Positions 50,465-63,487 of a stretch of 64,000 bases of DNA are shown here, piece by piece. The notes beneath the pieces were generated by a model, which ran no database searches, was not told the origin of the DNA, and was given only the letters and a program-made list of their open reading frames with translations. Numbering within the stretch: position 1 is the stretch's first letter; every line of letters begins with the position of its first letter. Source of the stretch: Litoditis marina (Eukaryota; Nematoda; Chromadorea; Rhabditida; Rhabditidae); assembly GCA_964036275.1 (NCBI GenBank), contig OZ038439.1, forward strand, positions 2,999,142 to 3,063,141, given 5' to 3'. Both the position numbers and the translations under genes were made by a program.

Positions 50465-52584
50465 TTGAACACAATTTACGAAACCACAAGTAAAACACAA
50501 AAACAAAATGTAGGCAGTCAAGTTTGTGTGAATGGGAAGATTAAAGTTTGTGATAACCCAAGCGCATCGGACCGGCTACACTTATTCAATATCAATCTTC
50601 GGTTATATAGGTGGCCTTCTGCTAGCGCCGTACTTAGTATGGGAGAATATTGTTTGTCCAGCATCTGAAACACTTTTGTTAAAATGCTTTATTTCGCAAT
50701 GTAGGTCAAAGGTACAACTACGTCAGTATTCCCGCACAAGTTCTATTGAACTTTCGCGTATTTTAAATTGAACACAATTTACGAAACCACAAGTAAAACA
50801 CATAAACAAAATGGAGGCAGTCAAGTTTGTGTGAATGGGAAGATTAAAGTTTGTGATAACCCAAGCGCATCGGACCGGCTACACTTATTCAATATCAATC
50901 TTCGGTTATATAGGTGGCCTTCTGCTAGCGCCGTACTTAGTATGGGAGAATATTGTTTGTCCAGCATCTGAAACACTTTTGTTAAAATGCTTTATTTCGC
51001 AATGTAGGTCAAAGGTACAACTACGTCAGTATTCCCGCACAAGTTCTATTGAACTTTCGCGTATTTTAAATTGAACACAATTTACGAAACCACAAGTAAA
51101 ACACATAAATAAAATGGAGGCAGTCAAGTTTGTGTGAATGGGAAGATTAAAGTTTGTGATAACCCAAGCGCATCGGACCGGCTACACTTATTCAATATCA
51201 ATCTTCGGTTATATAGGTGGCCTTCTGCTAGCGCCGTACTTAGTATGGGAGAATATTGTTTGTCCAGCATCTGAAACACTTTTGTTAAAATGCTTTATTT
51301 CGCAATGTAGGTCAAAGGTACAACTACGTCAGTATTCCCGCACAAGTTCTATTGAACTTTCGCGTATTTTAAATTGAACACAATTTACGAAACCACAAGT
51401 AAAACACAAAAACAAATGTAGGCAGTCAAGTTTGTGTGAATGGGAAGATTAAAGTTTGTGATAACCCAAGCGCATCGGACCGGCTACACTTATTCAATAT
51501 CAATCTTCGGTTATATAGGTGGCCTTCTGCTAGCGCCGTACTTAGTATGGGAGAATATTGTTTGTCCAGCATCTGAAACACTTTTGTTAAAATGCTTTAT
51601 TTCGCAATGTAGGTCAAAGGTACAACTACGTCAGTATTCCCGCACAAGTTCTATTGAACTTTCGCGTATTTTAAATTGAACACAATTTACGAAACCACAA
51701 GTAAAACACATAAACAAAATGGAGGCAGTCAAGTTTGTGTGAATGGGAAGATTAAAGTTTGTGATAACCCAAGCGCATCGGACCGGCTACACTTATTCAA
51801 TATCAATCTTCGGTTATATAGGTGGCCTTCTGCTAGCGCCGTACTTAGTATGGGAGAATATTGTTTGTCCAGCATCTGAAACACTTTTGTTAAAATGTTT
51901 TATTTTGCAATGTAGGTCAAAGGTACAACTACGTCAGTATTCCCGCACAAGTTCTATTGAACTTTCGCGTATTTTAAATTGAACACAATTTACGAAACCA
52001 CAAGTAAAACACAAAAACAAAATGTAGGCAGTCAAGTTTGTGTGAATGGGAAGATTAAAGTTTGTGATAACCCAAGCGCATCGGACCGGCTACACTTATT
52101 CAATATCAATCTTCGGTTACATAGGTGGCCTTTTGCTAGCGCCGTACTTAGTATGGGAGAATATTGTTTGTCCAGCTTCTGAAACACTTTTGTTAAAATG
52201 TTTTATTTCGCAATGTAGGTCAAAGGTACAACTACGTCAGTATTCCCGCACAAGTTCTATTGAACTTTCGCGTATTTTAAATTGAACACAATTTACGAAA
52301 CCACAAGTAAAACACAAAAACAAAATGTAGGCAGTCAAGTTTGTGTGAATGGGAAGATTAAAGTTTGTGATAACCCAAGCGCATCGGACCGGCTACACTT
52401 ATTCAATATCAATCTTCGGTTATATAGGTGGCCTTCTGCTAGCGCCGTACTTAGTATGGGAGAATATTGTTTGTCCAGCATCTGAAACACTTTTGTTAAA
52501 ATGCTTTATTTCGCAATGTAGGTCAAAGGTACAACTACGTCAGTATTCCCGCACAAGTTCTATTGAACTTTCGCGTATTTTAAA
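50465..52584 (+). repeat. 13-monomer-offset duplicate block, copy 1
   Basis: The order A, E, E with ACATAAATAAAATGG, a monomer with a 1-bp deletion (AAAACAAATG near 51414), B, C and A recurs at 54403-56522. The offset is 3938 bp, equal to 13 monomers minus that 1-bp deletion. The shared rare substitution and deletion make the relationship unambiguous. Confidence 0.88.
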
Positions 52585-54705
52585 TTGAACACAATTTACG
52601 AAACCACAAGTAAAACACATAAACAAAATGGAGGCAGTCAAGTTTGTGTGAATGGGAAGTATAAAGTTTGTGATAACCCAAGCGCATCGGACCGGCTACA
52701 CTTATTCAATATCAATCTTCGGTTACATAGGTGGCCTTTTGCTAGCGCCGTACTTAGTATGGGAGAATATTGTTTGTCCAGCTTCTGAAACACTTTTGTT
52801 AAAATGTTTTATTTCGCAATGTAGGTCAAAGGTACAACTACGTCAGTATTCCCGCACAAGTTCTATTGAACTTTCGCGTATTTTAAATTGAACACAATTT
52901 ACGAAACCACAAGTAAAACACAAAAACAAAATGTAGGCAGTCAAGTTTGTGTGAATGGGAAGATTAAAGTTTGTGATAACCCAAGCGCATCGGACCGGCT
53001 ACACTTATTCAATATCAATTTTCGGTTATATAGGTGGCCTTCTGCTAGCGCCGTACTTAGTATGGGAGAATATTGTTTGTCCAGCATCTGAAACACTTTT
53101 GTTAAAATGCTTTATTTCGCAATGTAGGTCAAAGGTACAACTACGTCAGTATTCCCGCACAAGTTCTATTGAACTTTCGCGTATTTTAAATTGAACACAA
53201 TTTACGAAACCACAAGTAAAACACATAAACAAAATGGAGGCAGTCAAGTTTGTGTGAATGGGAAGATTAAAGTTTGTGATAACCCAAGCGCATCGGACCG
53301 GCTACACTTATTCAATATCAATCTTCGGTTATATAGGTGGCCTTCTGCTAGCGCCGTACTTAGTATGGGAGAATATTGTTTGTCCAGCATCTGAAACACT
53401 TTTGTTAAAATGTTTTATTTTGCAATGTAGGTCAAAGGTACAACTACGTCAGTATTCCCGCACAAGTTCTATTGAACTTTCGCGTATTTTAAATTGAACA
53501 CAATTTACGAAACCACAAGTAAAACACAAAAACAAAATGTAGGCAGTCAAGTTTGTGTGAATGGGAAGATTAAAGTTTGTGATAACCCAAGCGCATCGGA
53601 CCGGCTACACTTATTCAATATCAATCTTCGGTTACATAGGTGGCCTTTTGCTAGCGCCGTACTTAGTATGGGAGAATATTGTTTGTCCAGCTTCTGAAAC
53701 ACTTTTGTTAAAATGTTTTATTTCGCAATGTAGGTCAAAGGTACAACTACGTCAGTATTCCCGCACAAGTTCTATTGAACTTTCGCGTATTTTAAATTGA
53801 ACACAATTTACGAAACCACAAGTAAAACACAAAAACAAAATGTAGGCAGTCAAGTTTGTGTGAATGGGAAGATTAAAGTTTGTGATAACCCAAGCGCATC
53901 GGACCGGCTACACTTATTCAATATCAATCTTCGGTTATATAGGTGGCCTTCTGCTAGCGCCGTACTTAGTATGGGAGAATATTGTTTGTCCAGCATCTGA
54001 AACACTTTTGTTAAAATGCTTTATTTCGCAATGTAGGTCAAAGGTACAACTACGTCAGTATTCCCGCACAAGTTCTATTGAACTTTCGCGTATTTTAAAT
54101 TGAACACAATTTACGAAACCACAAGTAAAACACATAAACAAAATGGAGGCAGTCAAGTTTGTGTGAATGGGAAGATTAAAGTTTGTGATAACCCAAGCGC
54201 ATCGGACCGGCTACACTTATTCAATATCAATCTTCGGTTACATAGGTGGCCTTTTGCTAGCGCCGTACTTAGTATGGGAGAATATTGTTTGTCCAGCTTC
54301 TGAAACACTTTTGTTAAAATGTTTTATTTCGCAATGTAGGTCAAAGGTACAACTACGTCAGTATTCCCGCACAAGTTCTATTGAACTTTCGCGTATTTTA
54401 AATTGAACACAATTTACGAAACCACAAGTAAAACACAAAAACAAAATGTAGGCAGTCAAGTTTGTGTGAATGGGAAGATTAAAGTTTGTGATAACCCAAG
54501 CGCATCGGACCGGCTACACTTATTCAATATCAATCTTCGGTTATATAGGTGGCCTTCTGCTAGCGCCGTACTTAGTATGGGAGAATATTGTTTGTCCAGC
54601 ATCTGAAACACTTTTGTTAAAATGCTTTATTTCGCAATGTAGGTCAAAGGTACAACTACGTCAGTATTCCCGCACAAGTTCTATTGAACTTTCGCGTATT
54701 TTAAA
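51676..54705 (+). repeat. Five-monomer repeat B-C-A-(H/C)-A (1515-bp offset)
   Basis: Two units, 51676-53190 and 53191-54705, share B, C, A, then a hybrid with the 5' marks of B and the 3' marks of C (ATGGAGG, TACATAGG, AGCTTCTG), then A. The first hybrid (52585) has GGGAAGTATAAAG for GGGAAGATTAAAG, a local two-base inversion or double change. Confidence 0.8.
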
Positions 54706-56522
54706 TTGAACACAATTTACGAAACCACAAGTAAAACACATAAACAAAATGGAGGCAGTCAAGTTTGTGTGAATGGGAAGATTAAAGTTTGTGATAACCC
54801 AAGCGCATCGGACCGGCTACACTTATTCAATATCAATCTTCGGTTATATAGGTGGCCTTCTGCTAGCGCCGTACTTAGTATGGGAGAATATTGTTTGTCC
54901 AGCATCTGAAACACTTTTGTTAAAATGCTTTATTTCGCAATGTAGGTCAAAGGTACAACTACGTCAGTATTCCCGCACAAGTTCTATTGAACTTTCGCGT
55001 ATTTTAAATTGAACACAATTTACGAAACCACAAGTAAAACACATAAATAAAATGGAGGCAGTCAAGTTTGTGTGAATGGGAAGATTAAAGTTTGTGATAA
55101 CCCAAGCGCATCGGACCGGCTACACTTATTCAATATCAATCTTCGGTTATATAGGTGGCCTTCTGCTAGCGCCGTACTTAGTATGGGAGAATATTGTTTG
55201 TCCAGCATCTGAAACACTTTTGTTAAAATGCTTTATTTCGCAATGTAGGTCAAAGGTACAACTACGTCAGTATTCCCGCACAAGTTCTATTGAACTTTCG
55301 CGTATTTTAAATTGAACACAATTTACGAAACCACAAGTAAAACACAAAAACAAATGTAGGCAGTCAAGTTTGTGTGAATGGGAAGATTAAAGTTTGTGAT
55401 AACCCAAGCGCATCGGACCGGCTACACTTATTCAATATCAATCTTCGGTTATATAGGTGGCCTTCTGCTAGCGCCGTACTTAGTATGGGAGAATATTGTT
55501 TGTCCAGCATCTGAAACACTTTTGTTAAAATGCTTTATTTCGCAATGTAGGTCAAAGGTACAACTACGTCAGTATTCCCGCACAAGTTCTATTGAACTTT
55601 CGCGTATTTTAAATTGAACACAATTTACGAAACCACAAGTAAAACACATAAACAAAATGGAGGCAGTCAAGTTTGTGTGAATGGGAAGATTAAAGTTTGT
55701 GATAACCCAAGCGCATCGGACCGGCTACACTTATTCAATATCAATCTTCGGTTATATAGGTGGCCTTCTGCTAGCGCCGTACTTAGTATGGGAGAATATT
55801 GTTTGTCCAGCATCTGAAACACTTTTGTTAAAATGTTTTATTTTGCAATGTAGGTCAAAGGTACAACTACGTCAGTATTCCCGCACAAGTTCTATTGAAC
55901 TTTCGCGTATTTTAAATTGAACACAATTTACGAAACCACAAGTAAAACACAAAAACAAAATGTAGGCAGTCAAGTTTGTGTGAATGGGAAGATTAAAGTT
56001 TGTGATAACCCAAGCGCATCGGACCGGCTACACTTATTCAATATCAATCTTCGGTTACATAGGTGGCCTTTTGCTAGCGCCGTACTTAGTATGGGAGAAT
56101 ATTGTTTGTCCAGCTTCTGAAACACTTTTGTTAAAATGTTTTATTTCGCAATGTAGGTCAAAGGTACAACTACGTCAGTATTCCCGCACAAGTTCTATTG
56201 AACTTTCGCGTATTTTAAATTGAACACAATTTACGAAACCACAAGTAAAACACAAAAACAAAATGTAGGCAGTCAAGTTTGTGTGAATGGGAAGATTAAA
56301 GTTTGTGATAACCCAAGCGCATCGGACCGGCTACACTTATTCAATATCAATCTTCGGTTATATAGGTGGCCTTCTGCTAGCGCCGTACTTAGTATGGGAG
56401 AATATTGTTTGTCCAGCATCTGAAACACTTTTGTTAAAATGCTTTATTTCGCAATGTAGGTCAAAGGTACAACTACGTCAGTATTCCCGCACAAGTTCTA
56501 TTGAACTTTCGCGTATTTTAAA
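54403..56522 (+). repeat. 13-monomer-offset duplicate block, copy 2
   Basis: Carries the same ACATAAATAAAATGG monomer (55009) and the same 1-bp deletion (near 55354) as copy 1. After it the order diverges, with D at 56523 where copy 1 has an altered ATGGAGG/TACATAGG monomer at 52585. Confidence 0.88.
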
Positions 56523-58340
56523 TTGAACACAATTTACGAAACCACAAGTAAAACACATAAACAAAATGGAGGCAGTCAAGTTTGTGTGAATGGGAAGATT
56601 AAAGTTTGTGATAACCCAAGCGCATCGGACCGGCTACACTTATTCAATATCAATCTTCGGTTATATAGGTGGCCTTCTGCTAGCGCCGTACTTAGTATGG
56701 GAGAATATTGTTTGTCCAGCATCTGAAACACTTTTGGTAAAATGTTTTATTTCGCAATGTAGGTCAAAGGTACAACTACGTCAGTATTCCCGCACAAGTT
56801 CTATTGAACTTTCGCGTATTTTAAATTGAACACAATTTACGAAACCACAAGTAAAACACAAAAACAAAATGTAGGCAGTCAAGTTTGTGTGAATGGGAAG
56901 ATTAAAGTTTGTGATAACCCAAGCGCATCGGACCGGCTACCCTTATTCAATATCAATCTTCGGTTATATAGGTGGCCTTCTGCTAGCGCCGTACTTAGTA
57001 TGGGAGAATATTGTTTGTCCAGCATCTGAAACACTTTTGTTAAAATGTTTCATTTCGCAATGTAGGTCAAAGGTACAACTACGTCAGTATTCCCGCACAA
57101 TTTCTATTGAACTTTCGCGTATTTTAAATTGAACACAATTTACGAAACCACAAGTAAAACACAAAAACAAAATGTAGGCAGTCAAGTTTGTGTGAATGGG
57201 AAGATTAAAGTTTGTGATAACCCAAGCGCATCGGACCGGCTACACTTATTCAATATCAATCTTCGGTTATATAGGTGGCCTTCTGCTAGCGCCGTACTTA
57301 GTATGGGAGAATATTGTTTGTCCAGCATCTGAAACACTTTTGTTAAAATGCTTTATTTCGCAATGTAGGTCAAAGGTACAACTACGTCAGTATTCCCGCA
57401 CAAGTTCTATTGAACTTTCGCGTATTTTAAATTGAACACAATTTACGAAACCACAAGTAAAACACATAAACAAAATGGAGGCAGTCAAGTTTGTGTGAAT
57501 GGGAAGATTAAAGTTTGTGATAACCCAAGCGCATCGGACCGGCTACACTTATTCAATATCAATCTTCGGTTATATAGGTGGCCTTCTGCTAGCGCCGTAC
57601 TTAGTATGGGAGAATATTGTTTGTCCAGCATCTGAAACACTTTTGGTAAAATGTTTTATTTCGCAATGTAGGTCAAAGGTACAACTACGTCAGTATTCCC
57701 GCACAAGTTCTATTGAACTTTCGCGTATTTTAAATTGAACACAATTTACGAAACCACAAGTAAAACACAAAAACAAAATGTAGGCAGTCAAGTTTGTGTG
57801 AATGGGAAGATTAAAGTTTGTGATAACCCAAGCGCATCGGACCGGCTACCCTTATTCAATATCAATCTTCGGTTATATAGGTGGCCTTCTGCTAGCGCCG
57901 TACTTAGTATGGGAGAATATTGTTTGTCCAGCATCTGAAACACTTTTGTTAAAATGTTTCATTTCGCAATGTAGGTCAAAGGTACAACTACGTCAGTATT
58001 CCCGCACAATTTCTATTGAACTTTCGCGTATTTTAAATTGAACACAATTTACGAAACCACAAGTAAAACACAAAAACAAAATGTAGGCAGTCAAGTTTGT
58101 GTGAATGGGAAGATTAAAGTTTGTGATAACCCAAGCGCATCGGACCGGCTACACTTATTCAATATCAATCTTCGGTTATATAGGTGGCCTTCTGCTAGCG
58201 CCGTACTTAGTATGGGAGAATATTGTTTGTTCAGCATCTGAAACACTTTTGTTAAAATGTTTCATTTCGCAATGTAGGTCAAAGGTACAACTACGTCAGT
58301 ATTCCCGCACAATTTCTATTGAACTTTCGCGTATTTTAAA
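56523..58340 (+). repeat. Trimer higher-order repeat D-P-A (909-bp offset)
   Basis: D is followed by type P (GGCTACCCTTATT, TTTCATTTC and GCACAATTTC) and A at 56523-57431, then by D and P again at 57432-58037. The monomer at 58038 keeps TTTCATTTC and GCACAATTTC but adds TGTTCAGC. The D-P pair also occurs at 46829-47434. Confidence 0.78.
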
Positions 58341-58643
58341 TTGAACACAATTTACGAAACCACAAGTAAAACACAAAAACAAAATGTAGGCAGTCAAGTT
58401 TGTGTGAATGGGAAGATTAAAGTTTGTGATAACCCAAGCGCATCGGACCGGCTACACTTATTCAATATCAATCTTCGGTTATATAGGTGGCCTTCTGCTA
58501 GCGCCGTACTTAGTATGGGAGAATATTGTTTGTCCAGCATCTGAAACACTTTTGTTAAAATGTTTTATTTCGCAATGTAGGTCAAAGGTACAACTACGTC
58601 AGTATTCCCGCACAAGTTCTATTGAACTTTCGCGTATTTTAAA

Positions 58644-59249
58644 TTGAACACAATTTACGAAACCACGAGTAAAACACAAAAACAAAATGTAGGCAGTCAA
58701 GTTTGTGTGAATGGGAAGATTAAAGTTTGTGATAACCCAAGCGCATCGGACCGGCTACACTTATTCAATATCAATCTTCGGTTATATAGGTGGCCTTCTG
58801 CTAGCGCCGTACTTAGTATGGGAGAATATTGTTTGTCCAGCATCTGAAACACTTTTGTTAAAATGTTTTATTTCGCAATGTAGGTCAAAGGTACAACTAC
58901 GTCAGTATTCCCGCACAAGTTCTATTGAACTTTCGCGTATTTTAAATTGAACACAATTTACGAAACCACGAGTAAAACACAAAAACAAAATGTAGGCAGT
59001 CAAGTTTGTGTGAATGGGAAGATTAAAGTTTGTGATAACCCAAGCGCATCGGACCGGCTACACTTATTCAATATCAATCTTCGGTTATATAGGTGGCCTT
59101 CTGCTAGCGCCGTACTTAGTATGGGAGAATATTGTTTGTCCAGCATCTGAAACACTTTTGTTAAAATGTTTTATTTCGCAATGTAGGTCAAAGGTACAAC
59201 TACGTCAGTATTCCCGCACAAGGTTCTATTGAACTTTCGCGTATTTTAA
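58644..59249 (+). repeat. Adjacent monomers sharing ACCACGAGTAAAAC
   Basis: The monomers at 58644 and 58947 both have CCACGAGT for CCACAAGT, indicating single-unit duplication. A 1-bp insertion (CACAAGGTTC near 59221) ends the second and shifts the phase by +1. Confidence 0.75.
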
Positions 59250-60462
59250 ATTGAACACAATTTACGAAACCACAAGTAAAACACAAAAACAAAATGTAGG
59301 CAGTCAAGTTTGTGTGAATGGAAAGATTAAAGTTTGTGATAACCCAAGCGCATCGGACCGGCTACACTTATTCAATATCAATCTTCGGTTATATAGGTGG
59401 CCTTCTGCTAGCGCCGTACTTAGTATGGGAGAATATTGTTTGTCCAGCATCTGAAACACTTTTGTTAAAATGTTTTATTTTGCAATGTAGGTCAAAGGTA
59501 CAACTACGTCAGTATTCCCGCACAAGTTATATTGAACTTTCGCGTATTTTAAATTGAACACAATTTACGAAACCACAAGTAAAACACAAAAACAAAATGT
59601 AGGCAGTCAAGTTTGTGTGAATGGGAAGATTAAAGTTTGTGATAACCCAAGCGCATCGGACCGGCTACACTTATTCAATATCAATCTTCGGTTATATAGG
59701 TGGCCTTCTGCTAGCGCCGTACTTAGTATGGGAGAATATTGTTTGTCCAGCATCTGAAACACTTTTGTTAAAATGTTTTATTTCGCAATGTAGGTCAAAG
59801 GTACAACTACGTCAGTATTCCCGCACAAGTTCTATTGAACTTTCGCGTATTTTAAATTGAACACAATTTACGAAACCACAAGTAAAACACATAAACAAAA
59901 TGGAGGCAGTCAAGTTTGTGTGAATGGGAAGATTAAAGTTTGTGATAACCCAAGCGCATCGGACCGGCTACACTTATTCAATATCAATCTTCGGTTATAT
60001 AGGTGGCCTTCTGCTAGCGCCGTACTTAGTATGGGAGAATATTGTTTGTCCAGCATCTGAAACACTTTTGTTAAAATGTTTCATTTCGCAATGTAGGTCA
60101 AAGGTACAACTACGTCAGTATTCCCGCACAATTTCTATTGAACTTTCGCGTATTTTAAATTGAACACAATTTACGAAACCACAAGTAAAACACAAAAACA
60201 AAATGTAGGCAGTCAAGTTTGTGTGAATGGGAAGATTAAAGTTTGTGATAACCCAAGCGCATCGGACCGGCTACACTTATTCAATATCAATCTTCGGTTC
60301 TATAGGTGGCCTTCTGCTAGCGCCGTACTTAGTATGGGAGAATATTGTTTGTCCAGCATCTGAAACACTTTTGTTAAAATGTTTCATTTCGCAATGTAGG
60401 TCAAAGGTACAACTACGCCAGTATTCCCGCACAATTTCTATTGAACTTTCGCGTATTTTAAA

Positions 60463-62883
60463 TTGAACACAATTTACGAAACCACAAGTAAAACACAAAA
60501 ACAAAATGTAGGCAGTCAAGTTTGTGTAAATGGGAAGATTAAAGTTTGTGATAACCCAAGCGCATCGGACCGGCTACACTTATTCAATATCAATCTTCGG
60601 TTATATAGGTGGCCTTCTGCTAGCGCCGTACTTAGTATGGGAGAATATTGTTTGTCCAGCATCTGAAACACTTTTGTTAAAATGTTTTATTTCGCAATGT
60701 AGGTCAAAGGTACAACTACATCAGTATTCCCGCACAAGTTATATTGAACTTTCGCGTATTTTAAATTGAACACAATTTACGAAACCACAAGTAAAACACA
60801 AAAACAAAATGTAGGCAGTCAAGTTTGTGTGAATGGGAAGATTAAAGTTTGTGATAACCCAAGCGCATCGGACCGGCTACACTTATTCAATATCAATCTT
60901 CGGTTATATAGGTGGCCTTCTGCTAGCGCCGTACTTAGTATGGGAGAATATTGTTTGTCCAGCATCTGAAACACTTTTGTTAAAATGTTTCATTTCGCAA
61001 TGTAGGTCAAAGGTACAACTACGTCAGTATTCCCGCACAATTTCTATTGAACTTTCGCGTATTTTAAATTGAACACAATTTACGAAACCACAAGTAAAAC
61101 ACAAAAACAAAATGTAGGCAGTCAAGTTTGTGTGAATGGGAAGATTAAAGTTTGTGATAACCAAAGCGCATCGGACCGGCTACACTTATTCAATATCAAT
61201 CTTCGGTTATATAGGTGGCCTTCTGCTAGCGCCGTACTTAGTATGGGAGAATATTGTTTGTCCAGCATCTGAAACACTTTTGTTAAAATGTTTTATTTCG
61301 CAATGTAGGTCAAAGGTACAACTACATCAGTATTCCCGCACAAGTTATATTGAACTTTCGCGTATTTTAAATTGAACACAATTTACGAAACCACAAGTAA
61401 AACACAAAAACAAAATGTAGGCAGTCAAGTTTGTGTGAATGGGAAGATTAAAGTTTGTGATAACCCAAGCGCATCGGACCGGCTACACTTATTCAATATC
61501 AATCTTCGGTTATATAGGTGGCCTTCTGCTAGCGCCGTACTTAGTATGGGAGAATATTGTTTGTCCAGCATCTGAAACACTTTTGTTAAAATGTTTCATT
61601 TCGCAATGTAGGTCAAAGGTACAACTACGTCCGTATTCCCGCACAATTTCTATTGAACTTTCGCGTATTTTAAATTGAACACAATTTACGAAACCACAAG
61701 TAAAACACAAAAACAAAATGTAGGCAGTCAAGTTTGTGTGAATGGGAAGATTAAAGTTTGTGATAACCCAAGCGCATCGGACCGGCTACTATTCAATATC
61801 AATCTTCGGTTATATAGGTGGCCTTCTGCTAGCGCCGTACTTAGTATGGGAGAATATTGTTTGTCCAGCATCTGAAACACTTTTGTTAAAATTTTTCATT
61901 TCGCAATGTAGGTCAAAGGTACAACTACGTCAGTACTCCCGCACAAGTTCTATTGAACTTTCGCGTATTTTAAATTGAACACAATTTACGAAACCACAAG
62001 TAAAACACAAAAACAAAATGTAGGCAGTCAAGTTTGTGTGAATGGGAAGATTAAAGTTTGTGATAACCCAAGCGCATCGGACCGGCTACACTTATTCAAT
62101 ATCAATCTTCGGTTATATAGGTGGCCTTCTGCTAGCGCCGTACTTAGTATGGGAGTATATTGTTTGTCCAGCATCTGAAACACTTTTGTTAAAATGTTTT
62201 ATTTCGCAATGTAGGTCAAAGGTACAACTACGTCAGTATTCCCGCACAAGTTCTATTGAACTTTCGCGTATTTTAAATTGAACACAATTTACGAAACCAC
62301 AAGTAAAACACAAAAACAAAATGTAGGCAGTCAAGTTTGTGTAAATGGGAAGATTAAAGTTTGTGATAACCCAAGCGCATCGGACCGGCTACACTTATTC
62401 AATATCAATCTTCGGTTATATAGGTGGCCTTCTGCTAGCGCCGTACTTAGTATGGGAGAATATTGTTTGTCCAGCATCTGAAACACTTTTGTTAAAATGT
62501 TTTATTTCGCAATGTAGGTCAAAGGTACAACTACATCAGTATTCCCGCACAAGTTATATTGAACTTTCGCGTATTTTAAATTGAACACAATTTACGAAAC
62601 CACAAGTAAAACACAAAAACAAAATGTAGGCAGTCAAGTTTGTGTGAATGGGAAGATTAAAGTTTGTGATAACCCAAGCGCATCGGACCGGCTACACTTA
62701 TTCAATATCAATCTTCGGTTATATAGGTGGCCTTCTGCTAGCGCCGTACTTAGTATGGGAGAATATTGTTTGTCCAGCATCTGAAACACTTTTGTTAAAA
62801 TGTTTCATTTCGCAATGTAGGTCAAAGGTACAACTACGTCAGTATTCCCGCACAATTTCTATTGAACTTTCGCGTATTTTAAA
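60463..62883 (+). repeat. Alternating dimer with CTACATCAG and GCACAATTTC
   Basis: Monomers with CTACATCAG and AAGTTATATTG (60463, 61069, 62278) alternate with monomers carrying TTTCATTTC and GCACAATTTC (60766, 61372, 62581). Those at 60463 and 62278 also share GTGTAAATGGG. The two stretches are 1815 bp apart, six monomers minus the 3-bp deletion at 61675. Confidence 0.8.
61675..61974 (+). repeat. Satellite monomer with 3-bp deletion
   Basis: A 300-bp monomer reading GGCTACTATTCAATATC where others have GGCTACACTTATTCAATATC. The same deletion occurs in the last, partial monomer at 63791. This one also has AAAATTTTTCATTTCG and GTCAGTACTCCC as private changes. Confidence 0.85.
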
Positions 62884-63186
62884 TTGAACACAATTTACGA
62901 AACCACAAGTAAAACACAAAAACAAAATGCAGGCAGTCAAGTTTGTGTGAATGGGAAGATTAAAGTTTGTGATAACCCAAGCGCATCGGACCGGCTACAC
63001 TTATTCAATATCAATCTTCGGTTATATAGGTGGCCTTCTGCTAGCGCCGTACTTAGTATGGGAGAATATTGTTTGTCCAGCATCTGAAACACTTTTGTTA
63101 AAATGTTTTATTTCGCAATGTAGGTCAAAGGTACAACTACGTCAGTATTCCCGCACAATTTCTATTGAACTTTCGCGTATTTTAAA

Positions 63187-63487
63187 TTGAACACAATTTA
63201 CGAAACCACAAGTAAAACACAAAAACAAAATGTAGGCAGTCAAGTTTGTGTGAATGGGAAGATTAAAGTTTGTGATAACCCAAGCGCATCGGACCGGCTA
63301 CACATTCAATATCAATCTTCGGTTATATAGGTGGCCTTCTGCTAGCGCCGTACTTAGTATGGGAGAATATTGTTTGTCCAGCATCTGAAACACTTTTGTT
63401 AAAATGTTTTATTTCGCAATGTAGGTCAAAGGTACAACTACGTCAGTATTCCCGCACAAGTTCTATTGAACTTTCGCGTATTTTAAA
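63187..63487 (+). repeat. Satellite monomer with 2-bp deletion
   Basis: A 301-bp monomer reading CTACACATTCAATATC for CTACACTTATTCAATATC. The loss breaks the usual open frames, yet flanking monomers are otherwise ordinary, which argues against a coding role. Confidence 0.85.
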
